A stretch of 64,000 bases of DNA from an uncultured Ruminococcus sp. (GTDB taxonomy: Bacteria; Bacillota; Clostridia; Oscillospirales; Ruminococcaceae): the NCBI GenBank assembly GCA_902762785.1, contig CACWPL010000011.1:1-64000 (forward strand). The letters are read 5' to 3'. The notes under the pieces were generated by a model. It was not told the DNA's origin. It ran no database searches and saw only the letters and a list, made by a program, of their open reading frames with translations. Positions 7,211-15,715 of the stretch are shown here, piece by piece. Position 1 is the stretch's first letter. Each line of letters opens with the position of its first letter. The position numbers and the translations under genes are program-made.

Positions 7211-7942
7211 TTACGGCAGGCGGAATCCCGTGCCGTCGGGCGTTTCTTCTCTGGCAAGACGCCGCCCCAGGCGGTCGAAGAGATGCAGCGTGAGCGGGAC
7301 GCTCGTCTCCACGAGGATGTGAGTCCCCTCGTCCTGCACCGTGACGGTCAGATCGTCCGTGGGCGCGTGGTGCTCGAGGTCGATGACGCGCGGTGGGACG
7401 TCCTCCGTGAAATACAGCGAACGGGAGGCGGGACCTGTCTCAAAAATGTCCGATGCTTGGCCATCTTTCATGGAGACGATGAGGCCGGTGAGGCGCGGGA
7501 GGCCGGTATGCTGGGTGGGGTCCCAGACTGCGATGAGCGCTGACCCGTCCTCTTGCAGACCGTCCGCCGGGATGTCCGTGGGAACGGTCCCGGCCCGCAG
7601 ATAGCGCCAGAGCAGCGCGGCGAGGGGGTCGTCCGTCTCCTCGGGCAGATGCATCGGCACGAGGGCGGCGGGAAGGAGGGCGGAGGCATCGAACGCCTCG
7701 AACGCACTGCGGAGCGTCCACAGGTCACAAAGGAGCCGCCGCTGTCCCAAACGGTACACGGAATTGCGCGTGCGCACGAGGCACTGCCCGTCCCGCTCAT
7801 AGATGCGGTACAGCGGCGAGGTGCGGACATGCTTGCCGTCCCGGAATCGCGGGCTCTCGTGGATATGGCCGTGCGCGAGGAACTGGCCGCTCGCGGGGTC
7901 CTCGGAGAGGTACCAGTCCTCGAGGATGGGATAGTCGTTCAT
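7211..7942 (-). CDS. Conserved hypothetical protein, 243 aa
   Basis: I do not recognise the family. The N-terminal third has GHIHESPRFRDGKHVRTSPL, which looks like a compact beta-rich domain; the rest alternates leucine-rich and acidic stretches. There is no signal peptide, membrane segment or obvious catalytic motif. The ATG at 7942 follows AAGGAGG, better than an upstream in-frame start at 8050 that would lie inside the promoter. It is the first gene of a two-gene leftward operon with the CobW-like GTPase. Confidence 0.6.
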   Translation of the reverse strand: MNDYPILEDWYLSEDPASGQFLAHGHIHESPRFRDGKHVRTSPLYRIYERDGQCLVRTRNSVYRLGQRRLLCDLWTLRSAFEAFDASALLPAALVPMHLPEETDDPLAALLWRYLRAGTVPTDIPADGLQEDGSALIAVWDPTQHTGLPRLTGLIVSMKDGQASDIFETGPASRSLYFTEDVPPRVIDLEHHAPTDDLTVTVQDEGTHILVETSVPLTLHLFDRLGRRLAREETPDGTGFRLP

Positions 7943-7988
7943 CAGGTCAGCCTCCTTCCGTCTCGGGGCGCGTGCCCCATCTACCCCT

Positions 7989-8017
7989 ATTATAGCACAC
8001 TTGTCACGAGATTGCAA
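7989..8017 (-). promoter_or_regulatory. Leftward promoter of the 243-aa/CobW operon
   Basis: On the reverse strand TTGCAA (8017-8012) and TATAAT (7994-7989) are 17 nt apart, with an extended TGC before the -10. It is back to back with the glycosyltransferase promoter. Confidence 0.8.
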
Positions 8018-8060
8018 GGGATGTTTCCATATCGTAACAAGATCGTTCACATGTCACCCC

Positions 8061-8089
8061 TTGCACATCGCCGGAAAAAGTGCTATAAT
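8061..8089 (+). promoter_or_regulatory. Promoter of the glycosyltransferase operon
   Basis: TTGCAC at 8061-8066 and TATAAT at 8084-8089, 17-nt spacer, extended TGC. Confidence 0.8.
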
Positions 8090-8120
8090 GAGGATACCAA
8101 CGAGAACGGAGGGACAGTTT

Positions 8121-8864
8121 ATGTCTATGGATACCCCGCTGATCACCGTTGTCATCCCTGCCCACAATGAGGAGGGGTACATCGGTGACTGTCTGGCCGC
8201 CGTCCGCAAGGCGGCCAGACGGCTGCCGCCGCGGTCGGTGCAGGTCATCGTCGTGGCGGACAAATGCACCGACCGCACGGCCGCCATCGCCCATGCCAAC
8301 GGCGCACAGGTCATCGCGTGCGCGGCGAGCTGCATCGCGGCCGTGCGCAACATCGGCGCCGCCCATGCCCTCGGGCGCATCCTCGTGACCATCGACGCCG
8401 ACAGCCGCATGACCGAGGGCGCGCTCGCCGAGGTCGTCGCGATGCTGCGGACGAGACGCTACATCGGCGGCGGCGCCGTCCCGCAGTTCGACCGCATGTC
8501 CCTTGGCATCGGCGTCACGAGCATGGTCATCGCCGCCCACCTTCTGCCGACCATGCTCCGCGAGGGCGCGGCGCTCTCGGGGGCGATGTTCTGGACGTAC
8601 AAGTCCTGCTTCGATGCGATCGGCGGCTTCGACGAGCATCTGTGCAGCATGGAGGACATGGACTTCGCCGTCCGCCTGAAGCGTCTCGGCGACCGGTATG
8701 GCCGGAGATACGGCATTTTGCGTGAGGCACGGTGCATCACGTCCTCCCGCAAGTTCGACCGATTCGGCGACTGGTATCTCCTCAAGAACTACGGCCAGAT
8801 GCGCGCCATCTTCACCGGCACCGACCGTGCGGCGGCAGATGCGTTCTATTATGATGTCCGCTGA
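8121..8864 (+). CDS. Family 2 glycosyltransferase
   Basis: 247 residues, GT-A fold. TVVIPAHNEEGYIGD opens the nucleotide-sugar domain, VVADKCTDRT follows, VTIDADSR supplies the DxD-like metal site, and GGFDEHLCSMEDMDFAVRLK contains the acceptor/base motif. No transmembrane helix is obvious beyond a mildly hydrophobic stretch near 140-160. The sugar donor and acceptor are not deducible. The ATG at 8121 sits eight bases after GGAGG; an upstream frame extension would start before the promoter. DUF445 follows 18 bases downstream in the same unit. Confidence 0.85.
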   Translation: MSMDTPLITVVIPAHNEEGYIGDCLAAVRKAARRLPPRSVQVIVVADKCTDRTAAIAHANGAQVIACAASCIAAVRNIGAAHALGRILVTIDADSRMTEGALAEVVAMLRTRRYIGGGAVPQFDRMSLGIGVTSMVIAAHLLPTMLREGAALSGAMFWTYKSCFDAIGGFDEHLCSMEDMDFAVRLKRLGDRYGRRYGILREARCITSSRKFDRFGDWYLLKNYGQMRAIFTGTDRAAADAFYYDVR

Positions 8865-8882
8865 CGCCAGAAAGGAAGGCAC

Positions 8883-9776
8883 ATGATCGAGATCCTAAAG
8901 CTCCTGGCCGGCCCCCTCATCGGAGCGGTGATCGGCTATTTCACGAACGACATCGCAGTCAAGATGCTGTTTTGGCCGCGGCATGAGGTCTATGTCTTCG
9001 GGCATCGCCTCCCCTTCACGCCCGGCGCGATCCCCAAGGGCAAGAAACGCCTTGCCAAGGCCGCCGGTGCGGTCGTCGGGCAGACGCTCCTGACCCGGGA
9101 GGACATCGAGCAGCAGCTCCTTTCCGGCACGCTCGAGGACGAGCTGGCGGACATGGTCCTTGCCAAGCTCGCCGTGCCGCTGCGCGAGGACATCCAGCAT
9201 CTCTCCCGCATGTCCGACGAGGCCTACGAGGAAAAGCGCGGCGCCCTTGCGGAGGCGCTGACCAATGAGATCATCAACGCGGCCGCGGACTCCACCATCG
9301 GCGACGTCCTCGTCGAGAAGAGCCGGGAATACATCCGCGAGCGCGTGCGCGGGACGATGGCGTCGATGTTCCTGCACGACGAGAAGATCGACAAGCTGAC
9401 CGAGCCGCTGTCCCTCGAGTTCACGACGCTGCTCCTCTCCGAGGGGCCTTCCACCGTTGGCCCCATCGTGAGCGAAAAGCTCGTCTCCCTCGAGCAGTCC
9501 ACGGGGACGGCGCTCCTGGAGAAGGCCGGGGCGGACGAGGCGGCCGTGCGTGCGGCGGTGATCGGGGCGTATCGGAACGCGGTCGAGCAATACACCGACC
9601 AGCTCTTGGCGCGTGTGAACATCGCCGGCGTCGTCGAGGAGAAGATCGACGGCATGAGCGTGGAGGAGCTGGAAAAGCTCGTCCTCGAGGTCATGAAGCA
9701 TGAGCTGAACACCATCGTCCGGCTCGGCGCAGTGATCGGGTTCGTGCTCGGCCTCTTCAACCTGCTGCTGCGCTGA
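8883..9776 (+). CDS. DUF445 (YheB-like) membrane protein
   Basis: 297 residues. The N terminus has a hydrophobic helix with IGYFTNDIAVKMLFWP, then PFTPGAIPKGKKRLAKAAG, both diagnostic of DUF445. A long alpha-helical middle (40-270) precedes a C-terminal membrane helix (IGFVLGLFNLLLR). In Bacillus, family members are membrane proteins of uncertain role. It follows the glycosyltransferase with AAAGGAAGG as ribosome site and ends at a strong bidirectional terminator. Confidence 0.85.
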   Translation: MIEILKLLAGPLIGAVIGYFTNDIAVKMLFWPRHEVYVFGHRLPFTPGAIPKGKKRLAKAAGAVVGQTLLTREDIEQQLLSGTLEDELADMVLAKLAVPLREDIQHLSRMSDEAYEEKRGALAEALTNEIINAAADSTIGDVLVEKSREYIRERVRGTMASMFLHDEKIDKLTEPLSLEFTTLLLSEGPSTVGPIVSEKLVSLEQSTGTALLEKAGADEAAVRAAVIGAYRNAVEQYTDQLLARVNIAGVVEEKIDGMSVEELEKLVLEVMKHELNTIVRLGAVIGFVLGLFNLLLR

Positions 9777-9814
9777 CGCGGCGCGTCAGTGCGACGTATC
9801 CAAACAAAAACGAT

Positions 9815-9852
9815 GCCCCGGAGCGGTCTTGGACGCTCCGGGGCGATTCTTT
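9815..9852. terminator. Bidirectional terminator between DUF445 and the metalloprotease gene
   Basis: An 11-bp stem (GCCCCGGAGCG/CGCTCCGGGGC) with an 8-nt loop, followed on the right by GATTCTTT. Confidence 0.8.
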
Positions 9853-9861
9853 ATCAAAAGA

Positions 9862-10623
9862 CTATTCTGGATCCGTCATCCCATACGCCGTCTCGAACGG
9901 CTCGCCGGATGCCAGGGCATCGAGCAGCGCCAGGAGGCCTGCCTGTCCGTGGGCGTCCATCCAACCTCTGACCTCGTGCTTGGCGCAAACGTAGCGGGAC
10001 CGCCGCTCGTCAGACGTGCCGGCATAGAACTCGTCGGGCGTGTCCATGTCCTCGAGCGCGATGGCGCGGGCGCCGTTCTCCGTCTGCTCCTGCCAGGCCG
10101 CCTCGCTGTAGCGGGGGCGGTAGTCGTTCTGGGTGGCGAGGCCCTCATCGAACCAGGTCGGGAGCGCACGGAGCACCTTCTCGTCAAGGCGCGTGTGCAG
10201 CTCGGCGTGGGTCAGCTCGTGGGCGAGGATGTCGAGCTCGAGGTATTCCTTCGAGACCGAGACGTAGTGCCGCTTCGAGGGGAAGAAGACCGTGCAGGTG
10301 TCATGGTCGCCGCCGAGCTTCGAGAGGAGCGCGGGGTCCTCCCAGAGGATGATATAGGTCGTCGCGGGACACTGGAGCTCGCCGTAGAAAGCCGTGACGC
10401 GCGCCTGTGCCTCCTTCGTGAGACGCAGGGCGTCCTCCTCCCGGATCAGCGAATCCTTTTGCACATAGACGTGATCGGCCGCCTCCACGAAGGTCGACCG
10501 ATACGGGACGGTCATCCGATACCCGGTGCTCGTGAACTCGAACACATACACGAGCGCCGCCAGCACCACCACGACCGCCGCGGCGATGATGCCGATGACG
10601 ATCCTACGCTTGCGTACCGTCAT
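9862..10623 (-). CDS. Membrane-anchored HExxH metalloprotease (peptidase MA-like)
   Basis: 253 residues. One N-terminal membrane helix (about 8-29) anchors an extracytoplasmic domain. HELTH at 135-139 is the zinc site; LPTWFDEGLAT about 20 residues later supplies the third ligand Glu in the gluzincin arrangement of peptidase MA-like proteins. The ATG at 10623 follows GAGGTGAT; the longer frame from 10695 would overlap the HAD gene extensively. It is last in a leftward operon with the HAD phosphatase and the CNNM-type transporter. The substrate is unknown. Confidence 0.8.
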   Translation of the reverse strand: MTVRKRRIVIGIIAAAVVVVLAALVYVFEFTSTGYRMTVPYRSTFVEAADHVYVQKDSLIREEDALRLTKEAQARVTAFYGELQCPATTYIILWEDPALLSKLGGDHDTCTVFFPSKRHYVSVSKEYLELDILAHELTHAELHTRLDEKVLRALPTWFDEGLATQNDYRPRYSEAAWQEQTENGARAIALEDMDTPDEFYAGTSDERRSRYVCAKHEVRGWMDAHGQAGLLALLDALASGEPFETAYGMTDPE

Positions 10624-10633
10624 GCCGATCACC

Positions 10634-11209
10634 TCACTTGTGCTTGGCCTTGGTGTCCCAGGTGCAGACGGTCTCATGCTTGATGAGATAGGCACTGTCA
10701 GCGAGCTTGGCGAGGGGCAGATCCGACCAGGAGTCGGAATAGAAGCCGTCGATGTGGCCGTCGGGATAGTGCTCGCGGAAGCGGCGCACCTTCTCCTCGC
10801 CCTTGCAGTTGACGCCCTGGTAGCGGCCCGTCACCGGATCGACCGGGGACGCGATCAGGCGCTCCCATCCCAGACGCTCCGCCGGGATCCGCAGCAGGAA
10901 CTCCGGGGACGCCGAGATGATGACATCGTCCGGGCGGCGCTGGAGGAGGTACCACGCCATGATGTTCTTCATGTGCGTCTGCCAGAACAGCGCGAGCTCG
11001 CCGTCCATGCTGCGCACACGCGGGATGAAGGTGTAGAACTGGTCCTTCATCTGCGTCAGGTCGATCTTGCCGAGCTTCTTCTTGACGGCCGCTGCTGCGA
11101 ACGCCGGGAGGCCGCTCATCAGGCCGGGATGGCGGCGAATCAGGAAGAGATAGAAGTCCGCCGTGCTGTCGCCCTTGTAGATGGTGCCGTCGAAATCATA
11201 AACGTTCAT
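10634..11209 (-). CDS. HAD-superfamily (subfamily IB, SerB-like) phosphatase
   Basis: 191 residues. All HAD motifs are present: YDFDGTIYKGDST (motif I, nucleophile Asp), ISASPE (motif II Ser), CKGEEKV (motif III Lys) and GFYSDSWSDLP (motif IV Asp pair). A helical IB cap lies between motifs I and II. The substrate is not clear; the family includes phosphoserine and phospholipid-related phosphatases. Its ATG overlaps the transporter stop (ATGA) and follows AAGGAG, so expression is coupled. Confidence 0.85.
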   Translation of the reverse strand: MNVYDFDGTIYKGDSTADFYLFLIRRHPGLMSGLPAFAAAAVKKKLGKIDLTQMKDQFYTFIPRVRSMDGELALFWQTHMKNIMAWYLLQRRPDDVIISASPEFLLRIPAERLGWERLIASPVDPVTGRYQGVNCKGEEKVRRFREHYPDGHIDGFYSDSWSDLPLAKLADSAYLIKHETVCTWDTKAKHK

Positions 11210-12495
11210 AGGTTCGCTCCTTTGCCGGTCTTTTCCTTGTCCTCGGCCGACTCCTCGGGGGGACATTGGATGATCTCCACCTGCTCGATGCGCTTGCCGT
11301 ACATCCGCACGACCCGCACGCGCAGACCGTCCTGCTCGAAATGGTCGCCCTCAGACGGGATCTTCTCGAGGATCTCCATGACCCATCCGGCCACGGTCAT
11401 CGCCTCGTAGCGGCAGTCGCGGCCGAGCGCCTCGAAGACCTTCTCGACGTTCGCCTTGCCGGAGACGATCCAGGTGTCGTCGGCAGTCTGCTGGATCTCG
11501 CGGACGATCTCATCGTGCTCGTCCCAGATCTCGCCGACCAGCTCCTCGAGGATGTCCTCGAGCGTCACCAGGCCGACCGTGCAGCCGAACTCATCCATGA
11601 CCACTGCGATGTGGAGCTGCTGCTCCTGGAGCTCCTTGCGCAGGTCGGCGATCTTCTTGCTCTTCGGCACGAAGATGACGGGCTTGACGATCTCGCCGAT
11701 CGAGGAGCGGCCGCTGAACGCGATGTTATAGAAATCCTTCAGGTAGATGATGCCGATGATGTTGTCGATGCTGCCCTCGTAGACGGGCAGGCGCGAATAC
11801 CCCGACTCGGAGAAGACCTTCGCCACGTCCTCCTTGGAGGCGTCCGCGGGGATGGCCTCGATGTCGATGCGCGGGGTGAAGATGTCGCGGACCTCGAGCT
11901 CGTTGAACTCGATCGCGGAGCGGATCAGCTCGACCTCGTCGGCGTCGATCTCGCCGCCCTGCTCGGCCTCGTCCATGATGGTCAGGAGCTCCTGCTCGGT
12001 GATGCCGCTCTCGCTGTTCGACTTGAAGATGACGCTCAGCAGCTTCTGCCACGCGCCGAAGATCAGGTTGAGCGGCGTGAACAGCACGATCAGCATCTGG
12101 AGGATGGGCGCGGTGAGCATCGCGAAGCGGTCGGCGTTCTCCTTGGCGATGGTCTTGGGCGAGATCTCGCCGAAGATCAAGAGGACGACCGTGACGACGA
12201 TCGTGGAGACGGTCGCGCCAAGGTCCTCGTTCTGGAGGAGCGCCACGAAGAGCAGCGTCGCGAGCGAGGTGCAGGCGATGTTGACGAGGTTATTGCCGAT
12301 GAGGATGGTCGAGAGCATCTCGTCATAGCGGTCGAGCAGGCGCAGGACGAGGGCGGCGCGCTTGTTGCCGTCGTTCTCCGCGCGGCTCTTCATGCGGATG
12401 CGGGACACGGCGTTGAAGGCCGTCTCCGTGGACGAGAAGAACATCGAGAGCGCCACGCAGAGCGCGATGATGCCGACCTGGACACCGTAGCTCAT
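11206..12495 (-). CDS. CNNM/HlyC-CorC family transporter-like protein
   Basis: 429 residues. Order: DUF21 membrane domain with about four helices (residues 1-175; FSSTETAFNAVSRIR and FGEISPKTIAKENADR are family signatures), a pair of CBS domains (about 200-330, including FTPRIDIEAIP and EFGCTVGLVTLEDILEELVG) and a C-terminal CorC/HlyC domain (about 345-415). Relatives take part in magnesium or other divalent cation efflux. A GTG at 12501 abuts the AGGAGG site, so the ATG at 12495 is preferred. It is the first gene of the three-gene operon. Confidence 0.88.
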   Translation of the reverse strand: MSYGVQVGIIALCVALSMFFSSTETAFNAVSRIRMKSRAENDGNKRAALVLRLLDRYDEMLSTILIGNNLVNIACTSLATLLFVALLQNEDLGATVSTIVVTVVLLIFGEISPKTIAKENADRFAMLTAPILQMLIVLFTPLNLIFGAWQKLLSVIFKSNSESGITEQELLTIMDEAEQGGEIDADEVELIRSAIEFNELEVRDIFTPRIDIEAIPADASKEDVAKVFSESGYSRLPVYEGSIDNIIGIIYLKDFYNIAFSGRSSIGEIVKPVIFVPKSKKIADLRKELQEQQLHIAVVMDEFGCTVGLVTLEDILEELVGEIWDEHDEIVREIQQTADDTWIVSGKANVEKVFEALGRDCRYEAMTVAGWVMEILEKIPSEGDHFEQDGLRVRVVRMYGKRIEQVEIIQCPPEESAEDKEKTGKGANL

Positions 12496-12663
12496 GCGCA
12501 CACCTCCTCATGCAGACAGCAGAAAAAGGCATCCACAGCCGCGCTGCGATACCTGCCGTCCTGTCGGGGACATCTCGTATGGATCATCGTACTGTGATAC
12601 GGGACGCCCGGATCATCAGATGTATTGTGTGTCATATGCGACTCCTTTCCGTAGTTATCCTCT

Positions 12664-12692
12664 ATTATAACACAAGTGCGATGGATCGTCAA
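12664..12692 (-). promoter_or_regulatory. Leftward promoter of the CNNM-HAD-protease operon
   Basis: TTGACG (12692-12687) and TATAAT (12669-12664) on the reverse strand, 17-nt spacer. It leaves a leader of about 160 bases in which I see no recognisable riboswitch. Confidence 0.8.
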
Positions 12693-12707
12693 GGGGGTAT
12701 GTGCCAC

Positions 12708-12736
12708 TTGCTTTTTTTGCATTATTATGGTATAAT
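12708..12736 (+). promoter_or_regulatory. Promoter of the helicase-nuclease gene
   Basis: TTGCTT at 12708-12713 and TATAAT at 12731-12736, 17-nt spacer, extended TGG. Divergent from the CNNM promoter. Confidence 0.75.
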
Positions 12737-12773
12737 AAGGTACATCATCTCCAAAAGAACAGGAGGAACGACG

Positions 12774-15641
12774 ATGTTCGACTTTGGTGACGCCAACAAG
12801 AAACAGCAGGAGGCCATCTCCACGGTAGACGGGCCTGTGCTCATCACAGCAGGTCCCGGCACCGGCAAGACCTATACCCTCGTCATGCGCACGCTCTACC
12901 TCATCCAGGAGCGCGGCGTGCGGCCGGAGCAGATCATGATCGCGACCTTCACCGAGAAGGCCGCCCGCGAGCTCGTGACCCGCATCACCGACGCGCTCGA
13001 CCGGCGCGAGATCGCCCTCGACCTGAGCGCCATGTACATCGGCACGATCCACTCCATCTGCCTGCGGATCCTCAAGGAGCACATCGCCTTCACGCGTCTG
13101 CGCCGGAATTTCCGCACGCTCGAGCCGTTCGACCAGCAGTATCTCGTCTTCCGCAAGCAGCGGCATTTCCTGGCGCTCCCGCACATCTCGGCGCTCGGGC
13201 TCCCGCCGGACATGTGGGCAGCGGCGCGGCAGATCTGCACCTATGTGAACAGGCTCGGCGAGGAGATGGTCGATCCTGCGGCGCTCATGGCCGACAATGA
13301 CGAGGGCGTCCGTGCGCTCGGCGAGGTGCTCGGGCTCTACCAGAAGCTCCTCGTCCACGAGAACATGCTCGACTTCTCCACCCTCCAGACCGAGACCTAT
13401 GCCCTGCTCACCTCCCACCCGGAGATCCTGCGGGAGCTCCAGGACCACATCCGCTATATCATGATCGACGAGTACCAGGACACGAACTACATCCAGGAAA
13501 AGCTCGTCTTCCTGCTCGGCGGGGCGCGGCAGGACATCTGCGTCGTCGGGGACGATGACCAGGGACTGTACCGATTCCGCGGGGCGACCATCCGCAACAT
13601 CCTCGAATTCCCGCAAAAGTTCCCCCGCGGCGTCTGCAAGCAGATCGCGCTCGTGGAGAACTACCGCTCTGACCCGCGCATCATCGACTTTTATACCCGC
13701 TGGATGCAGGCGCCGCAGAGCCTCTTCCAGTGGGGGCAGTTCCGGTTCCCCAAGCGGATCGTGCCGCATACGTCCGGCGTCGCGGCATGTCCCGCCGTCA
13801 TCCGCATCGGCGCGAACGGGATCGAGGCATGGCAGGCGCGCATCCTCACCTTCCTGCGCCGTCTGCGCCAGAGCGGCGCGCTCACGGACTATGACCAGGT
13901 CGCGTTCCTCTTCCATTCCGTCCGCGGAAAGGCTGCCGTCTCGCTCGCGGCATACCTCGAGGCGAACGGCATCAGCGTCTATTCCCCGCGCTCGCGGATG
14001 TTCTTCAAGCGTGACGAGATCCGCCTTGCGGTCGGCCTCCTCGCGCTCCTCTTCCCGTACACGGAGAGGGCCATCCGCGAAAGGGCTGCCCAGGCCGTCG
14101 GCACGGAGGACGATCAGGTGCTCCTCTATCTGGTCTCCTGTCTCGACCAGGCACGCGGCCTCGTCAAGTCCCCCGGGAACGAGGCGCTCCTGGCGTTCGT
14201 CAACCAGACACGGCGGGAGATCGGCCGGATCCAGGCGCCTCTCCCCTACAATTACACCGCCCTCCTCTATCGTCTCTATCGCTTCGCGCCCTTCTCCGAC
14301 ATCCTCGGGACGGATCTTGGCGCGGACATCACCGTGCAGCGTCCCATCCGCAATCTGGCGCGGTTCACGGGCATCATCAGCAAGTTCGAGATGCTCAACA
14401 GCATCGACGCCATCACGCCCGAGCAGGTCCAGCGCTACACGGACGGCCTCTTCACGCAGTTCCTCGAGCATCTGTTCATGGACGGTGTGGATGAGTATGA
14501 GGACGATTCCGACTATGCCCCGTCCGGCTGTGTCTCGTTCCTGACGTATCATCAGGCGAAGGGACTGGAGTTCCCCGTCGTCATCACGGACTCGCTCTGG
14601 ATGTCCCCCAAGGCCTACAGCGACCCGCCCATGCAGCGCACGGAGCAGGAGCATTTCCACCGCGCCCCCTTCGAGCCGCACGACCAGATCCGCTTCTTCG
14701 ACTTCTGGCGCCTGTTCTACACGGGCTTTTCCCGCGCCAAGCAGCTCCTCGTCCTCACGTCGGAGAACGACCGGCCGTCCACGCCCTTCAAGCCCTTCTA
14801 CGACAGCATCCCGGACATGGACGACCCGCAGTTCACGCCCGCGCGGCTCAGGCTCGCGCCGGTGCGCAGCGTCGACCTTAAGAGCAGCTTTTCGTTCACG
14901 TCGCACATCACGCTCTATGAGGGGTGTCCGCGGCAGTACAAGTTCTATCGTGCGCTCGGATTCCCCGCCCACCGCGCCGGCTCGATGCTCTACGGTACCC
15001 TCGTCCACCAAACGATCGAGGACATCCACAAGGCCGTGCTCCGTGGAGAGACCGACCTCGTCACCACCGAGCACATCAACGGCTGGTTCTCCGCGAATTA
15101 CGCGACCCTCGCCAAGAGCGAGAACCTCCTCCTCCCCGCCGTCCAGCAGGAGCGGGCCCGCGATGAGGTGCTGCGGTATGTCGCGGCACAGCACGGCGAC
15201 TGGAGCCGCATCCGGGAGGCGGAGGTGGACGTCAGTCTCGTCCGCAAGGATCACATCATCAAGGGACAGATCGACCTCGTCCGCGGCGAGGGCGATACGG
15301 TCGAGATCGTCGACTTCAAGACCGGCGAGAAGCCCCACGCCGTCGACCCCTACCACCGGCTCGAGAAATACGAGCGGCAGCTCCGTGTCTACGCGTACCT
15401 CGTCGAGCAGCGCACGGGACTGCACGTGAGCGGGATGCATCTCTACTACACCGGCGACCGCACGGGCGAGCCGCAGATCTCCTTCCCCTACTCCCTCGAC
15501 GCGCTCGAGCAGACGATCGGCGAGTTCGACGAGACCGTCCGCCGCATCCTGCAAAACGACTTCTCCGCCCCCTCCCCCGACCCCGCCCGCTGTGACGGGT
15601 GCGACTTCCGATTCTACTGCCATCCCGACCGCGAGATGTGA
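12774..15641 (+). CDS. UvrD/Rep-family DNA helicase fused to a Cas4/AddB-like Fe-S nuclease domain
   Basis: 955 residues. Residues 1-650 are an SF1A helicase: TAGPGTGKTYTL (motif I, 25-36), ATFTEKAARELVTRI (Ia), MIDEYQDTN (II), GDDDQGLYRFRGA (III), ENYRSD (IV) and QAKGLEFPVV (V). From about 700 a PD-(D/E)xK nuclease follows: ITLYEGCPRQYKFY with the first cluster Cys, GQIDLVRG and VDFKTGEK with catalytic residues, and a C-terminal CDGCDFRFYC giving three more Cys for a 4Fe-4S cluster, as in AddB and Cas4. It probably processes DNA ends or repair intermediates. The ATG at 12774 follows AGGAGG by seven bases. Confidence 0.88.
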   Translation: MFDFGDANKKQQEAISTVDGPVLITAGPGTGKTYTLVMRTLYLIQERGVRPEQIMIATFTEKAARELVTRITDALDRREIALDLSAMYIGTIHSICLRILKEHIAFTRLRRNFRTLEPFDQQYLVFRKQRHFLALPHISALGLPPDMWAAARQICTYVNRLGEEMVDPAALMADNDEGVRALGEVLGLYQKLLVHENMLDFSTLQTETYALLTSHPEILRELQDHIRYIMIDEYQDTNYIQEKLVFLLGGARQDICVVGDDDQGLYRFRGATIRNILEFPQKFPRGVCKQIALVENYRSDPRIIDFYTRWMQAPQSLFQWGQFRFPKRIVPHTSGVAACPAVIRIGANGIEAWQARILTFLRRLRQSGALTDYDQVAFLFHSVRGKAAVSLAAYLEANGISVYSPRSRMFFKRDEIRLAVGLLALLFPYTERAIRERAAQAVGTEDDQVLLYLVSCLDQARGLVKSPGNEALLAFVNQTRREIGRIQAPLPYNYTALLYRLYRFAPFSDILGTDLGADITVQRPIRNLARFTGIISKFEMLNSIDAITPEQVQRYTDGLFTQFLEHLFMDGVDEYEDDSDYAPSGCVSFLTYHQAKGLEFPVVITDSLWMSPKAYSDPPMQRTEQEHFHRAPFEPHDQIRFFDFWRLFYTGFSRAKQLLVLTSENDRPSTPFKPFYDSIPDMDDPQFTPARLRLAPVRSVDLKSSFSFTSHITLYEGCPRQYKFYRALGFPAHRAGSMLYGTLVHQTIEDIHKAVLRGETDLVTTEHINGWFSANYATLAKSENLLLPAVQQERARDEVLRYVAAQHGDWSRIREAEVDVSLVRKDHIIKGQIDLVRGEGDTVEIVDFKTGEKPHAVDPYHRLEKYERQLRVYAYLVEQRTGLHVSGMHLYYTGDRTGEPQISFPYSLDALEQTIGEFDETVRRILQNDFSAPSPDPARCDGCDFRFYCHPDREM

Positions 15642-15653
15642 TACGATAGCAGC

Positions 15654-15691
15654 GACCGCCCCGGCGCGATGGGTACGCCGGGGCGGTCTTT
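15654..15691. terminator. Bidirectional terminator between helicase and LRR genes
   Basis: A perfect 13-bp stem (GACCGCCCCGGCG and complement) with a 9-nt loop, followed by TTTCTC on the right. Confidence 0.85.
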
Positions 15692-15715
15692 CTCATGAGA
15701 TGTGACGATGACCAG

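Noticed and set aside
12492-15623. A 1043-codon open frame antisense to the helicase gene
   Set aside because: The frame mirrors the GAG/CTC/GAC codon bias of the real gene, has low-complexity RRD/EVD composition, no ribosome site and no recognisable domain. The plus-strand helicase motifs are unambiguous.
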